Shown here piece after piece: positions 37,101-46,042 of a stretch of 60,257 nucleotides of DNA (its first letter is position 1; each line of letters opens with the position of its first letter). The stretch comes from Lautropia mirabilis (GTDB lineage Bacteria > Pseudomonadota > Gammaproteobacteria > Burkholderiales > Burkholderiaceae_B), in contig CAMCOS010000011.1 of assembly GCA_945876565.1 (NCBI GenBank), forward strand, positions 1 to 60,257, written 5' to 3'. A program made the translations under genes and the position numbers. Under the pieces are notes generated by a model that was not told the origin of the DNA, did not search any database, and saw only the letters and a list, made by a program, of their open reading frames with translations.

Positions 37101-37552
37101 AGTTGATCGCGCAGAGCCGACTCATTTAACTTGTCTTTCTGTCTGAAAGAGAACGTGTAAGCTGCCAAAAAACTTGGCGGACATACCCGGTATTGCGCCG
37201 TGGTGACCGGTACCGTGAGCACATCGACCTCACCTTGGATGAGCGCATGCAGTGTACGCAGCCGTTCAGAGACGAGATCTTCGTGCGGTGAAAACGCGTC
37301 GTAGGGTAGAGTTTCCCAATCTGGCAGCATCCGTACGCGCAAATTGGGTGCGATCTGAGCGATTTCACTGGCTAACCGTTGCGCTTGTAATGGCTGGGCG
37401 GTCAGAATCACCATGGGCCTGCCGGCCTTGGCACCCAAGCCTGCAAGCAGCCAGGCGTCACCTGATCCAGGCGGGCATGGGCAGGTCATGCGCTGCCCGG
37501 GTTTAAGACCGGTAAACATGGATTGGATGTCGGGATTGGCTAGGGTGGTCAT
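34109..37552 (-). CDS. mfd: Transcription-repair coupling factor Mfd
   Basis: Displaces stalled RNA polymerase and recruits UvrA. The 1147-residue length is that of the full protein. The N-terminal UvrB-like module is present (LPDWETLPYDAFSPHEDLVSER), then the RNA-polymerase-interacting region with VHVNHGVGRYHGL, then the RecG-like translocase with CGDVGFGKTEVALR (Walker A), IIDEEHRFGV (Walker B) and the TRG region QLHQLRGRVGRS. The C-terminal UvrA-contact domain follows. Divergent from ispD. Confidence 0.97.
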   Translation of the reverse strand: MTTLANPDIQSMFTGLKPGQRMTCPCPPGSGDAWLLAGLGAKAGRPMVILTAQPLQAQRLASEIAQIAPNLRVRMLPDWETLPYDAFSPHEDLVSERLRTLHALIQGEVDVLTVPVTTAQYRVCPPSFLAAYTFSFRQKDKLNESALRDQLVLANYVHVTQVSAPGEFCIRGGLIDLFPMGSVLPYRIDLFDDEIESIKTFDIDTQRSLYPVPEVQLLPGREFPMDEAARNRFRAKFREIFEGDPSRALPYRDIGNGIPFAGVEYYLPLFFEETATLFDYLPKNCVCVTHGDLEDAMRRFWDDTDSRYQFLKSDRERPVLPPEDLFMRGELLFTQLQSLARLTLSESREHAQFLPAPDVAVNRRAEDPLQLLRAVLKHAPSERIALCTDSHGRRETIVEMLAEHDIHPDTPFESLQDFMQDRAQFGVLVAPFDGGFVSLADQLTILTENDLYPGHASSTRRANRDRTRASDVNAMVRDLAELRAGDAVVHVNHGVGRYHGLISMDLGEGETEFLHLEYANATKLYVPVSQLHVIARYSGADPETAPLHQLGSGQWDKARKKAAQQVRDTAAELLDIYAKRAARQGHAFKLPVGDYELFSEGFGFEETVDQAAAIEAVIADMVSDKPMDRLVCGDVGFGKTEVALRAAFMAVSNGHQVAILCPTTLLAEQHAQTFTDRFADWPVKVVELSRFRSPKEIKAAIDGITGGSVDIVIGTHKVLSKDVKFKRLGLVIIDEEHRFGVRQKEALKALRAEVDVLTLTATPIPRTLGMSLEGIRDFSVIATAPQKRLAIKTFVRREDNSTIREALLRELKRGGQAYFLHNEVQTIETRRLRLQELVPEARIAVAHGQMGERNLEQVMKGFYQQRFNVLLCTTIIETGIDVPTANTIIIHRADKFGLAQLHQLRGRVGRSHHQAYSYLLTPGEDAMTKQANKRLEAIQAMEELGSGFFLAMHDLEIRGTGEVLGESQSGNIQEVGFSMYNDMLSEAVRALKAGQEPDLDAPFSPGCEVNLHAPALLPNDYCPDINARLSIYKRLSNVNEPDDLIRIQEELIDRFGKLPESGQALIATHRLRIDAVELGIQKIDASDTGTLIQFKDNTAVDPIKLIDLVQKQKNIRFSGPNKIRADISAVDIKQRTDAVRSLLKQMR

Positions 37553-37556
37553 GCAA

Positions 37557-37585
37557 TTGAGCGCTAATTAAACAGTAATTATAAA
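37557..37585 (+). promoter_or_regulatory. Promoter of ispD
   Basis: TTGAGC (37557-37562), 17-base spacer, TATAAA (37580-37585). The predicted start of transcription, near 37592, is only two bases before the ispD ATG, so the message would be almost leaderless. Confidence 0.5.
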
Positions 37586-37593
37586 ATCGCTAC

Positions 37594-38310
37594 ATGAATG
37601 ATGCTCGTAACCCCCGAATTTATGGTCTGGTCCCAGCTGGCGGGGTGGGACTGCGTGCCCAGGCGCCCGGCTCGCTCATGCCCAAGCAATACCGACAGAT
37701 CCATGGTCAAGCCATGATTCAGTGGGCTGTTCGCGCGCTCTTGGCAGACGGGCGCGTGGCCAGTGTGGCCGTTGGTGTGCAGCCTGACGATCCATTTGCG
37801 GTGGAGTGTTTGGCTGGTGTAGAGCATGTGCAGGTCTTAAAAACCGGTGGTGCGAGTCGTGCCCTGACGGTATTACAGACACTTGAGCAAAGTGGGTTTG
37901 ACCATGACGATTGGGTGCTGGTGCACGATGCGGCACGACCAGGGTTGCCCTTAGCCAGTCTGTCGGCCTTGATTGATACTTGTCTTGACGCAGGGCAAGG
38001 CGGGCTCTTGGCCGTGCCGGCAGCCGACACGGTCAAACTCGCGGATGATGCCGCTGCCCTGGGTCAGGTTGCTCGTGTGTGTAAAACACTGCCTCGCCAA
38101 ACGATCTGGCTGGCCCAAACACCACAGATGTTTCGGGTGGATGAGCTAAGCGATGCTTTGAGACGGGCCTTGCGGGCCGGTGTTGAGGTGACCGATGAGG
38201 CTAGCGCCATGGAGTGGGCAGGACAAAGACCACTGTTGGTGGCTGGCGCTGCGCGTAACCTGAAGGTGACGTGGCCGGAAGACTTTGAATGGATGCAGGG
38301 ATTGCGATGA
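37594..38310 (+). CDS. ispD: 2-C-methyl-D-erythritol 4-phosphate cytidylyltransferase
   Basis: Third step of the MEP isoprenoid pathway, making CDP-methylerythritol. The 238-residue protein has the nucleotide-binding loop [10 protein letters not shown] with a downstream [18 protein letters not shown], and a C-terminal TDEASAMEW. No ribosome-binding site is seen before ATG 37594. ispF overlaps its stop by four bases, the usual pairing. Confidence 0.95.
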   Translation: MNDARNPRIYGLVPAGGVGLRAQAPGSLMPKQYRQIHGQAMIQWAVRALLADGRVASVAVGVQPDDPFAVECLAGVEHVQVLKTGGASRALTVLQTLEQSGFDHDDWVLVHDAARPGLPLASLSALIDTCLDAGQGGLLAVPAADTVKLADDAAALGQVARVCKTLPRQTIWLAQTPQMFRVDELSDALRRALRAGVEVTDEASAMEWAGQRPLLVAGAARNLKVTWPEDFEWMQGLR

Positions 38311-38798
38311 GCCAATTGCCGTTTCGTGTCGGGCAAGGATTTGATGTACATGCGCTTGAGCCGGGTGGTCCCCTGATTTTAGGGGGGGTTGCGATTGATC
38401 ACAGCCATCATTTAAAAGGGCATTCGGATGCCGATGCGCTCTTGCATGCCATTACTGACGCCATACTGGGTGCTGCGGCCTTGGGTGATATTGGCCGCTT
38501 GTTCCCAGACAACGATCCTCAGTACGCTGGCATTGATAGCAGGGTGCTATTGCGCGAGGCTTTCGCTCGGGTGAAGGCTGCCGGTTGGTGCGTGGTGAAC
38601 ATCGATGCGACGATTCATGCGCAGGCTCCCAAAATCGCACCGCATGCGCCTGCGATGGTAGCCAATATTGCAGCCGACCTGCAAATTACGATGGGTGCCG
38701 TCAATATCAAAGGCAAAACCAATGAGGGGTTAGGGTTTCTCGGACGACGCGAGGGCATTGCCGTCACGACGGTGGCGCTCCTTGAGAGGATTGATTGA
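38307..38798 (+). CDS. ispF: 2-C-methyl-D-erythritol 2,4-cyclodiphosphate synthase
   Basis: Forms the cyclic diphosphate of the MEP pathway. The 163-residue protein has the zinc ligands in [11 protein letters not shown] and the downstream [20 protein letters not shown], and the C-terminal [18 protein letters not shown]. Start taken at ATG 38307 overlapping the ispD stop (ATGA). It ends 20 bases before the convergent histidine kinase gene. Confidence 0.97.
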   Translation: MSQLPFRVGQGFDVHALEPGGPLILGGVAIDHSHHLKGHSDADALLHAITDAILGAAALGDIGRLFPDNDPQYAGIDSRVLLREAFARVKAAGWCVVNIDATIHAQAPKIAPHAPAMVANIAADLQITMGAVNIKGKTNEGLGFLGRREGIAVTTVALLERID

Positions 38799-38818
38799 GC
38801 CATTGTGGCTAACGCGCT

Positions 38819-40189
38819 TTAGCTGCGTGGTCCTATGGTTCCTCGGTCTTTTTTGTTCCGAGGTCGTCTGGCGCGAGGCAGATCCATGCGTGCAATCAGG
38901 CCACCCGCCTCGCGTGGCAACAGCCTAAGCCGTCCGCCGGCGTGCGCTAGCAAGCGCTCAACGATGGCCAAGCCAAGACCGCAGCCGGCGCCACCGGTTC
39001 GGGCTGCCTCTCCCCGAGAAAAAGGCCTAAGCAGTCGGTCAATGTCGTGGCTGGCAATGCCAGGCCCGCGATCGCGCACATCGACATGCAGACGGTCACC
39101 ACGTGACTGAACCGTAATCTCAATACAAGCCGTGCCCTGGGCTGACTTGCCGTAGCGTCTTGCATTCTCTAGCAGGTTGGTCACGCAACGACTGAAGTCT
39201 TCGCGGTCGATCAGACAGTAAGCCTGGGTGTTAGCGCGGAATCGGAAATGATCATGTGTGTTGGCTAGCGTTGCTTGCGTCTGGTGAATCACGTCTTGTA
39301 TGACCTCGAGCAAGTTCACGGCGCTCACAGGCAGTTCCTTGGCTGGCTTTGCGTACTGCAATAACTGACCAATGGTCTGGTCGACTTGCGAGAGGTCTTG
39401 GTCGATGGCGCGGCGCTGCGCATCTGCCATAGGACTCATTTCAACTTCAAGACGCATGCGAGCCAAGGGTGTTCGCAAATCGTGCGAAATGCCAGCGAGC
39501 ATCAAGTTACGGTCCGCCTCGGCCTGCTGTAATTGCGACACCATGCGATTAAAGCTTGCATTCAGATGCTGGATTTCTTGCGGGCCGGCTTCAGGTAATG
39601 CATCTGGCGTTTGCCCTTTGGCGAGTTGCTGTGCTGCGCGCGATAGTCTCGATAATGGATTATTTAAGTAGCCCACGGCCACGGCTGCGCCCACCATCGA
39701 CAACAGCGCAGCGGCTGCGATCCAACTCACCCACTCTGGGCCCTTGGTTTGGGTGATGGGGTGCACCTGAACACCCAGCCACTGATTGTCCATCATCTGC
39801 ACCCAGACCTCGCCGTTAAAGGGGCTAGATGCCGCGAGCCTCGCGTGCTCGCCGAGCTTGGCGGTGACGATTGTATTGACTGCACGCCAGTCGGCATTGT
39901 CGGGCAGGGGTGCGAGCGCTTGTATTTGTTCGACGGGCAGTCGCTTAAAGTCGGTGTGTGTTTCGATGGTATTGAGCCATTGCGCACGCTGTGCTGGCTC
40001 CATAAAGTGGTCGGCAGCCTGCGTGAATTGAACCGCACGCACAAGTTGGTGGGCAATTTGCGTGGCGCGTGGCTCGCGCTCTAATGTCCAAAAAACATGC
40101 AGCCAGGCGGCTAAGCTTGCGAGCATCAAAAGTGCCAGCAGCAAAAACGTGCGCGCAAACAGCCCTAGCTTAAGATCAGGGCTTGCCAT
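38819..40189 (-). CDS. Sensor histidine kinase, EnvZ/RisS-like
   Basis: Inner-membrane sensor kinase of about 456 residues. There are two transmembrane segments (about 10-30 and 150-170) around a periplasmic domain, then HAMP, then the phospho-acceptor region LAGISHDLRTPLARMRLEVE, the N-box NLLENARRYG, and the G-box DRGPGI. I place the start at 40189 (MASPDLKLGLFARTF), 14 bases inside the regulator gene and preceded by GGTGG; the frame extends further back without need. Order and type match OmpR-EnvZ pairs such as RisA-RisS of Bordetella; the signal sensed is unknown. Confidence 0.92.
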   Translation of the reverse strand: MASPDLKLGLFARTFLLLALLMLASLAAWLHVFWTLEREPRATQIAHQLVRAVQFTQAADHFMEPAQRAQWLNTIETHTDFKRLPVEQIQALAPLPDNADWRAVNTIVTAKLGEHARLAASSPFNGEVWVQMMDNQWLGVQVHPITQTKGPEWVSWIAAAALLSMVGAAVAVGYLNNPLSRLSRAAQQLAKGQTPDALPEAGPQEIQHLNASFNRMVSQLQQAEADRNLMLAGISHDLRTPLARMRLEVEMSPMADAQRRAIDQDLSQVDQTIGQLLQYAKPAKELPVSAVNLLEVIQDVIHQTQATLANTHDHFRFRANTQAYCLIDREDFSRCVTNLLENARRYGKSAQGTACIEITVQSRGDRLHVDVRDRGPGIASHDIDRLLRPFSRGEAARTGGAGCGLGLAIVERLLAHAGGRLRLLPREAGGLIARMDLPRARRPRNKKDRGTIGPRS

Positions 40190-40922
40190 CGACCACCAAC
40201 ATGTAGCCCACTCCCCAGACTGTCTGAATGTAAACAGGCTTAGAAGGGTTGGGCTCAAGGAGCTTTCTTAAGCGAGAGATTTGTACGTCAAGGCTGCGAT
40301 CAAAGGCCTCGTATTCCCGGCGACGTGCACGTTCCATGAGTCGATCACGAGACAGTGGCTCGTTTGGATGACGCGCAAAAACCTTAAGCATCGCAAACTC
40401 TCCGGTGGTGATCGCAAGCGTTTCACCGTTGCGCAGCAGCGTGCGGTTTGAGAGGTTCAGTTCGTAGGGCCCGAAACGCAGTACCTCGAGTGTGCGACTC
40501 GGCGCGCCAGGATGCTCTTGCACATGACTGCGGCGCAGTACTGCGTTGATGCGTGCGAGCAACTCGCGAGGATTGAACGGTTTGGCAACATAATCATCGG
40601 CGCCTAGTTCCAAGCCCATAATCCGACTGCTGTCCTCGGCTTTGGCGGTCAATAGGATGATGGGGGTTCTATCGCCCACAGTGCGCAGCCGGCGACAAAT
40701 ATTCATGCCGTCTTCACCTGGCATCATGACATCGAGCACCATCAGGTCGAACTCCACCTGACGCTTTAATTCGCCCATGGCTTGGCTGTCTGCGGCGGTA
40801 GTGACTTCAAACCCTTGATCAGACAGGTAACGTTGCAAGAGCTCACGCAGTCGATCGTCGTCGTCAACCACCAAAATGTTTCGGTTCATCGAGCCGCGAG
40901 GCTTGCCTTGATTCTCTATCAT
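40176..40922 (-). CDS. OmpR/RisA-like response regulator
   Basis: A 248-residue OmpR-family transcription factor. The receiver domain has the acidic pair in VVDDDDRLRELL, phospho-acceptor Asp in DLMVLDVMMPGEDG and the switch Lys in DYVAKPFNPREL. The winged-helix DNA-binding domain ends with VYIQTVWGVGYMLVVDGKP. ATG 40922 opens the frame; ATG 40889 (MNRNILVVDDD) is an alternative. The overlapping kinase gene is its likely partner. Porins are classical OmpR targets, so the porin genes in this window are candidates, but this is inference. Confidence 0.94.
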   Translation of the reverse strand: MIENQGKPRGSMNRNILVVDDDDRLRELLQRYLSDQGFEVTTAADSQAMGELKRQVEFDLMVLDVMMPGEDGMNICRRLRTVGDRTPIILLTAKAEDSSRIMGLELGADDYVAKPFNPRELLARINAVLRRSHVQEHPGAPSRTLEVLRFGPYELNLSNRTLLRNGETLAITTGEFAMLKVFARHPNEPLSRDRLMERARRREYEAFDRSLDVQISRLRKLLEPNPSKPVYIQTVWGVGYMLVVDGKP

Positions 40923-40986
40923 CTAAAAGCTGTGTGGCGGTGGGTCTGCAGTTGTTGAAGGCATTCGTTCGGGCGTCGAGTGTAGC

Positions 40987-41634
40987 TCACGGTGCTGGCG
41001 TGCTAACTGATTGCCCGAGGTCCAAGTCTTCGACAAAGCATTCGCCACAAAAGCGCTTGCCATCGATGTTCACTGTCGCCAAGCATGGCGCGATCAATGA
41101 CAGTGTCCAATGAGCCCGTATGGGTTTGCCCAAGGCTTTGCCGGTATCCGCGTCTAACCCGGAAGGGATGTCGATGGCTAGCGTGGGTACTTGCCATTCA
41201 TTGACGGTATCGATCACCGTTTGCCAGGGTTGTTCCAATTCGCGGGATAAGCCAATGCCAAACAAGCCATCGATCACCGCATCGGGCCTGCTTGTTGGTA
41301 ACTGCTGCGTGATACTGCCACCCGCCACTAGCCATTGCAGCAGCGCTTGGCGTGCATCGACAGACGCAGTTGGGGCAGCCACCGGCATGACAACCGTGAG
41401 TGTGTGGCCCAGGTTTTTAAGTGCGAGCGCAGCAACCAAAGCATCCCCGCCGTTGTTGCCAGGGCCGATGAGCACGACCACATGGCTGGAGGCGGATAGG
41501 CGTGCATGTAAAAAATTGGCCACGCAGGTGCCAGCGCGAAGCATCAATGGCAGGCCTTGCGCGAGTCCTTTCACTTCTGCGGCACGAATAGCACGTGTGG
41601 ACAAGGGGGGCGTGAGTTCGCTAGGTTTGATCAT
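40987..41634 (-). CDS. NAD(P)H-hydrate epimerase (YjeF N-terminal domain only)
   Basis: Repairs damaged NADH/NADPH by interconverting the R and S hydrates. The 215-residue protein has LIGPGNNGGDALVAALAL, DGLFGIGLSRE and AIDIPSGLDADTGKALG, which are the family motifs. In many bacteria this domain is fused to the ADP-dependent dehydratase; here the C-terminal dehydratase is missing and no such gene is nearby. Start at ATG 41634 (MIKPSELTPPLSTRAIR); a longer frame would overlap the divergent ppc start. It lies 64 bases upstream of the response regulator on the same strand. Confidence 0.9.
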   Translation of the reverse strand: MIKPSELTPPLSTRAIRAAEVKGLAQGLPLMLRAGTCVANFLHARLSASSHVVVLIGPGNNGGDALVAALALKNLGHTLTVVMPVAAPTASVDARQALLQWLVAGGSITQQLPTSRPDAVIDGLFGIGLSRELEQPWQTVIDTVNEWQVPTLAIDIPSGLDADTGKALGKPIRAHWTLSLIAPCLATVNIDGKRFCGECFVEDLDLGQSVSTPAP

Positions 41635-41721
41635 GATCCAAGTTGGTGCTTCAGATGGCTGTTTGTCAGTTGTACGACAGCTTCCCATTGTTGTCACGCA
41701 TCTGGCTAATGAACCGATAGA

Positions 41722-44595
41722 ATGATGGCTGAACTTCATGAAGGTTTGTCCATGGCAAGAGAGCGCTTACGTCCCGAAGAGCAACCCTTGGTTGACGACA
41801 TTCGTCTGTTGGGCAGGTTACTGGGCGAAGTGATCCATGCGCATGAGGGCAAGAAAGCGTTTGATCTGATTGAGCGAATCCGCAAGCTTTCAGTGACGTT
41901 TCGTCACCACGACGATGATGCAGCTGACCGCTTGCTCAAGGGCACGTTGCGCAAGCTCAGTGATGAACAAGCGGTCAGCGTCATCCGGGCGTTTACGTAT
42001 TTCAGTCATTTGGCCAATCTGGCTGAAGATCGGCATTACATCCGTCGCCGGGTATTTCATGAACGAGCTGGGCACCGTCAAAAAGGTAGTCTGGCGCTTG
42101 CGTTTGAGCGTTTGTCTGAAGCGGGCATCAACCGCAGCCAGATCGCCAAGACGCTGGCCAACAGTCATGTCTCGCCGGTGTTGACTGCACATCCGACCGA
42201 GGTGCAACGCAAGAGCATTTTGGATGCCGAGCGCGCCATCGCCAAACTGCTTGAGACACGTGACCAAATTCGTGCGCGTGGAGTGGATGTGTTGCAACAG
42301 CAAGAGCTTAAAGACAACGAGCACCAGATCAAGGCACGCATCGTTCAACTCTGGCAGACCCGATTATTGCGTTTTACCAAGTTGACCGTGTCAGATGAAA
42401 TTGAGAATTCACTGAGCTACTACGAGTCAACGTTTCTATCTGAGATCCCTCGCCTATACAAGCAGCTTGAGCGCGAGCTCGGCATGACCGGCGTGCCGTC
42501 TTTCTTAAAAATGGGCCAATGGATTGGTGGTGACCGTGACGGCAATCCCAACGTGAATGCGGATACCTTGCGTGAGGCGCTGCGACGACAATCCGAGCTT
42601 GCGTTACGTCACCATCTGCGTGCCTTGCATTATCTGGGCGCAGAGCTCTCCATGTCAGCGATGTTGGTGCCGGTTGGGGCGGCCATGCAGGCCTTGGCTG
42701 ATCGCTCGCCCGATCAAAACGCCCACCGCGCCGATGAACCTTATCGTCGCGCATTGACTGGCATGTATGCGCGCCTGGCCGCCACGTTGACTGCCCTGAC
42801 CGGGCAAGAGGCGGCACGTCATGCTGTCGCTCCTCAAAACCCTTATCTCAATCCGAGTGAGTTGCTGGCAGATCTCCAGGTGATTCGCGAGTCTTTGACG
42901 GCAAACAACGGCGATGTCGTGGCCGAGCAGCGTCTAGATGAGCTGATCAGAGCCGTTGATGTGTTTGGATTTCATTTGGCCACCGTGGACTTGCGCCAAA
43001 GCTCTGATCAGCACGAGTTGGTTGTGGCTGAATTGATGCGGATGGCGGGGGTGTGTGATGATTACCTCGCACTCGATGAGGCGACAAGGGTTCAGATGCT
43101 GGTGAGCTTGCTTGCCCAAGCGCGGCCCTTGCGCATACCCGGTGCTCAATACAGTGAGCTCGCGAACAAAGAGCTCGCTGTGTTTGAAGCAGCGGCCCAG
43201 GTTCGGGCGCGTTTTGGTGCCGATGCGGTGCGCCAATACATTGTGAGCCATACCGAGACAGTCAGCGATTTGCTCGAAGTGTATCTTCTGCAAAAGGAAA
43301 CGGGTCTTATGACTGGCCCACTGGGTGGCCACGCTCATGGTGATGTCAAGGCAACAGCAGCGGTACCAGCAAAAGCCGCATTGATGGTGGTGCCATTGTT
43401 TGAGACGATTGGCGACTTGCAAAGCGCGCCGGGCATCATGCGGGATCTGTTTGCGTTGCCGAATATGCTTGACCTACTGGCGGCTAGCGGTGGTGAGCAG
43501 GAAATCATGCTTGGTTACTCTGACAGCAACAAAGATGGCGGTATCTTTACCAGCACGTGGGAGCTCTACCGTGCGGAACTGGCCTTGCTAGTGGTGTTTC
43601 ACTCGCTCGGCAAAAAACAGCGCCTCACCATGCGGTTGTTTCATGGGCGTGGGGGTACGGTTGGTCGTGGTGGTGGCCCAAGCTATGAAGCGATTCTGGC
43701 CCAACCGCCCGGGACGGTGGGTGGACAAATTCGTCTAACCGAGCAAGGCGAAGTGATCGGGTCAAAGTACGCAAACCCAGACATTGGCCGGCGCAACCTG
43801 GAGACGCTGGTGGCCGCCACGCTGGAGGCCACCTTGCTTGGCACACATGACCAAACCCCCGAGGCTTTTGTTCAGGTGGCGCAGCGGCTGTCTGACGATA
43901 GCTTTGCGGCGTATCAGGCCCTGGTGTATGACACCCCCGAGTTTGCACCGTATTTCTTTGAGGCGACGCCCATTCGCGAAATCGCCCAGTTAAACATCGG
44001 CTCTCGTCCGGCTGCGCGGCCAAATCAAGCCAATACTGCCCCTAGGATTCAAGACTTGCGTGCCATTCCATGGGGCTTTAGTTGGGGTCAGTGTCGACTG
44101 ACCCTGCCAGGGTGGCTGGGTTTTGGGGCGGCAGTCAATGCATTCTTGGAGCACCCACCCAAAGGCATGAAACGCACTGAAGCATTGGCGCTGTTACGGA
44201 AAATGTATGCGCAATGGCCGTTTTTTAGGACTTTGTTGTCCAACATGGACATGGTGATTGCAAAAAGTGACTTGGCGATTGCGAGTCGGTACGCGAGCCT
44301 GGTGGCTGATCGAAAAACACGGCAGAAGGTGTTTGACGCCATTGCTGGGCACTGGCACAGCACCGGTGAAGCGCTGGACTTAATCACCGGGCATAAAGGT
44401 CGACTGGCGAGTAATCCAGCCCTGGCCCGTTCGATACGTCATCGGTTTCCTTACATCGATCCTTTACACCATCTGCAGGTCGAATTGATACGTCGCTTGC
44501 GTGAAAAACCGCTGGATCAGGCAACCGAACGTGGCAAGCGCGGCATCCATATTTCCATTAATGGAATCGCCGCGGGCTTGCGGAATACGGGTTAG
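41722..44595 (+). CDS. ppc: Phosphoenolpyruvate carboxylase
   Basis: Anaplerotic carboxylation of phosphoenolpyruvate to oxaloacetate. The 957-residue protein has the catalytic His in [13 protein letters not shown], the [10 protein letters not shown] loop, [12 protein letters not shown], the [14 protein letters not shown] loop, and the allosteric C-terminus ending [13 protein letters not shown]. Start at ATG 41722; a second ATG at 41752 ([12 protein letters not shown]) is possible. Divergent from the epimerase gene with a gap of 87 bases. Confidence 0.97.
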   Translation: MMAELHEGLSMARERLRPEEQPLVDDIRLLGRLLGEVIHAHEGKKAFDLIERIRKLSVTFRHHDDDAADRLLKGTLRKLSDEQAVSVIRAFTYFSHLANLAEDRHYIRRRVFHERAGHRQKGSLALAFERLSEAGINRSQIAKTLANSHVSPVLTAHPTEVQRKSILDAERAIAKLLETRDQIRARGVDVLQQQELKDNEHQIKARIVQLWQTRLLRFTKLTVSDEIENSLSYYESTFLSEIPRLYKQLERELGMTGVPSFLKMGQWIGGDRDGNPNVNADTLREALRRQSELALRHHLRALHYLGAELSMSAMLVPVGAAMQALADRSPDQNAHRADEPYRRALTGMYARLAATLTALTGQEAARHAVAPQNPYLNPSELLADLQVIRESLTANNGDVVAEQRLDELIRAVDVFGFHLATVDLRQSSDQHELVVAELMRMAGVCDDYLALDEATRVQMLVSLLAQARPLRIPGAQYSELANKELAVFEAAAQVRARFGADAVRQYIVSHTETVSDLLEVYLLQKETGLMTGPLGGHAHGDVKATAAVPAKAALMVVPLFETIGDLQSAPGIMRDLFALPNMLDLLAASGGEQEIMLGYSDSNKDGGIFTSTWELYRAELALLVVFHSLGKKQRLTMRLFHGRGGTVGRGGGPSYEAILAQPPGTVGGQIRLTEQGEVIGSKYANPDIGRRNLETLVAATLEATLLGTHDQTPEAFVQVAQRLSDDSFAAYQALVYDTPEFAPYFFEATPIREIAQLNIGSRPAARPNQANTAPRIQDLRAIPWGFSWGQCRLTLPGWLGFGAAVNAFLEHPPKGMKRTEALALLRKMYAQWPFFRTLLSNMDMVIAKSDLAIASRYASLVADRKTRQKVFDAIAGHWHSTGEALDLITGHKGRLASNPALARSIRHRFPYIDPLHHLQVELIRRLREKPLDQATERGKRGIHISINGIAAGLRNTG

Positions 44596-44623
44596 ACGGG
44601 CGGGCAACTGAAAGTTTATAAGG

Positions 44624-44632
44624 TGCTATAAT
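44624..44632 (+). promoter_or_regulatory. Extended -10 promoter of tRNA-Arg
   Basis: TGCTATAAT: a perfect TATAAT with the TG extension, 12 bases before the tRNA 5' end. No good -35 hexamer is present. Confidence 0.6.
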
Positions 44633-44644
44633 TCTTATCCTTTA

Positions 44645-44721
44645 GCGCCCGTAGCTCAGTTGGATAGAGTACTTGGCTACGAACCAAGGGGTCGTGGGTT
44701 CGAATCCTGCCGGGCGCGCCA
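44645..44721 (+). tRNA. tRNA-Arg (anticodon ACG)
   Basis: Acceptor GCGCCCG pairs with CGGGCGC; discriminator G and encoded CCA end at 44721. The anticodon loop CTACGAA gives ACG, the tRNA normally edited to ICG. D loop AGTTGGATAGAG and T loop GGTTCGAATCC are canonical. Confidence 0.96.
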
Positions 44722-44729
44722 GTATGCCG

Positions 44730-44755
44730 GGGCCGATCGTTAGATCGGCCCTTTT
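44730..44755 (+). terminator. Intrinsic terminator after tRNA-Arg
   Basis: GGGCCGATC and GATCGGCCC form a perfect 9-bp stem around GTTA, followed by TTTT. It separates the tRNA from the transporter genes. Confidence 0.85.
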
Positions 44756-44959
44756 CATATGCAAGGCTTTCAGTGCGAAGGCTTCAGTGCGAAAGTTATA
44801 GCACGCGCCAGTTTGGGGCAAGGCTTGGCTTTTGTTTTAGCCCTGGCATCTGTTTGCTTCGGTGCTGGGATAGGTTGTTTACGCTCAGTGGGTCAGTGGG
44901 TTAGTGTTGAAAACCATGGCAGTCAGTCATGTCAAACGCCCGGATGCTCGGGGCTCAAG

Positions 44960-46039
44960 ATGATCAGGCTTGAGGCTCGCGAGGCACCCAACGCAACCAT
45001 GCGGGTTGTGACGCCGGTGCTCGCCATCGCACTAACTATTCTCACGGGATTGTTGATTTTTGCGCTGCTTGGCAAAGATCCCGTGCGAGGGTTCGAAGTG
45101 TTTTTTGTGAATCCACTCAAGACAACCTACGGGATTTCGGAGTGGTTGTTAAAGGCGACGCCCTTGGCGCTTTGTGCAGCCGGGCTGGCAGTCGGCTTTC
45201 GGGCCAGTGTTTGGAACATTGGTGCGGAGGGACAGTTCATTCTGGGTGCCATTGGTGCCACGTATGTGGCGTTATATGCAGGATCCGTGCCGATTCTCAC
45301 GCTGGTTCTGATGGTGTTGGCGGGTGTAGCCGCCGGCGCTGCCTGGGCAGCAATCCCTGCATTTCTAAAGACCCGATTTAATGCCAGCGAGATCCTGGTG
45401 TCCTTGATGTTGGTCTACGTCGCTGAGCTACTGGTGTCATGGCTCGTCTTTGGCCCCTTGCGTGACCCCATGGGCTTTAACTTTCCGCAGACAGTCATGT
45501 TTGAGCCAGAGGCTTTGCTGCCCATTCTGTTGCCCGGCACTCGGTTGAATCTGGTGCTTGGGTTTGTGCTGATGGTCTTGATCGCAAGCTACATCCTGGT
45601 CTTTAAAACCCATCTGGGTTTCAAAATGCGCGTGGCGGGCGAGTCGCCCAATGCCGCCCGCTATGCGGGTGTGCCGGCGCGCACGATGGTGTGGCTTGGG
45701 TTACTGATCGGTGGCGCTTGTGCTGGTCTGGCTGGTATGGCTGAGGTCTCCGGGCCCATGGGGCAGTTAACCAATAAGGTGGGCAGTGGCTACGGGTTTG
45801 CGGCGATCATTGTGGCGTTTGTGGGTCGCTTGCATCCGATCGGCATCGGACTGGCTGCCTTGTTGATGGCACTCTTTTTTATCGGCGGTGAGCAAGCCCA
45901 GCAGTATCTCGGTCTTCCGGGCTCCATCTCAAAAGTGTTTCAAGGTCTGTTGCTGTTTTATTTGTTGGCAACCGACGTGCTGATCAACTACCGCATTCGG
46001 TTCACGCGAGCCAGTGCGTTGACGTCAGGAGCACGGTAG
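44960..46039 (+). CDS. BMP-type ABC transporter permease 1 (NupP/YufP-like)
   Basis: Inner-membrane permease of the branched-chain-amino-acid-permease superfamily, 359 residues with about ten hydrophobic segments. Typical runs are ASVWNIGAEGQFILGAIGA and KMRVAGESPNAARYAGV. Relatives in BMP operons import purine nucleosides or related compounds. The start is ATG 44960 (MIRLEAREAPNATMRV); upstream frame from 44759 looks non-coding and includes a 13-base direct repeat of TTCAGTGCGAA type. In relatives an ATPase gene precedes this one; here the upstream neighbour is the tRNA-Arg terminator, so the ATPase is absent from the cluster. Confidence 0.9.
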   Translation: MIRLEAREAPNATMRVVTPVLAIALTILTGLLIFALLGKDPVRGFEVFFVNPLKTTYGISEWLLKATPLALCAAGLAVGFRASVWNIGAEGQFILGAIGATYVALYAGSVPILTLVLMVLAGVAAGAAWAAIPAFLKTRFNASEILVSLMLVYVAELLVSWLVFGPLRDPMGFNFPQTVMFEPEALLPILLPGTRLNLVLGFVLMVLIASYILVFKTHLGFKMRVAGESPNAARYAGVPARTMVWLGLLIGGACAGLAGMAEVSGPMGQLTNKVGSGYGFAAIIVAFVGRLHPIGIGLAALLMALFFIGGEQAQQYLGLPGSISKVFQGLLLFYLLATDVLINYRIRFTRASALTSGAR

Positions 46040-46042
46040 AAC

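Noticed and set aside
44759-44959. N-terminal extension of permease 1
   Set aside because: Cys- and Gly-rich text unlike any permease; the family start MIRLEAREAP is at 44960. It also shows no remnant of the missing ATPase.
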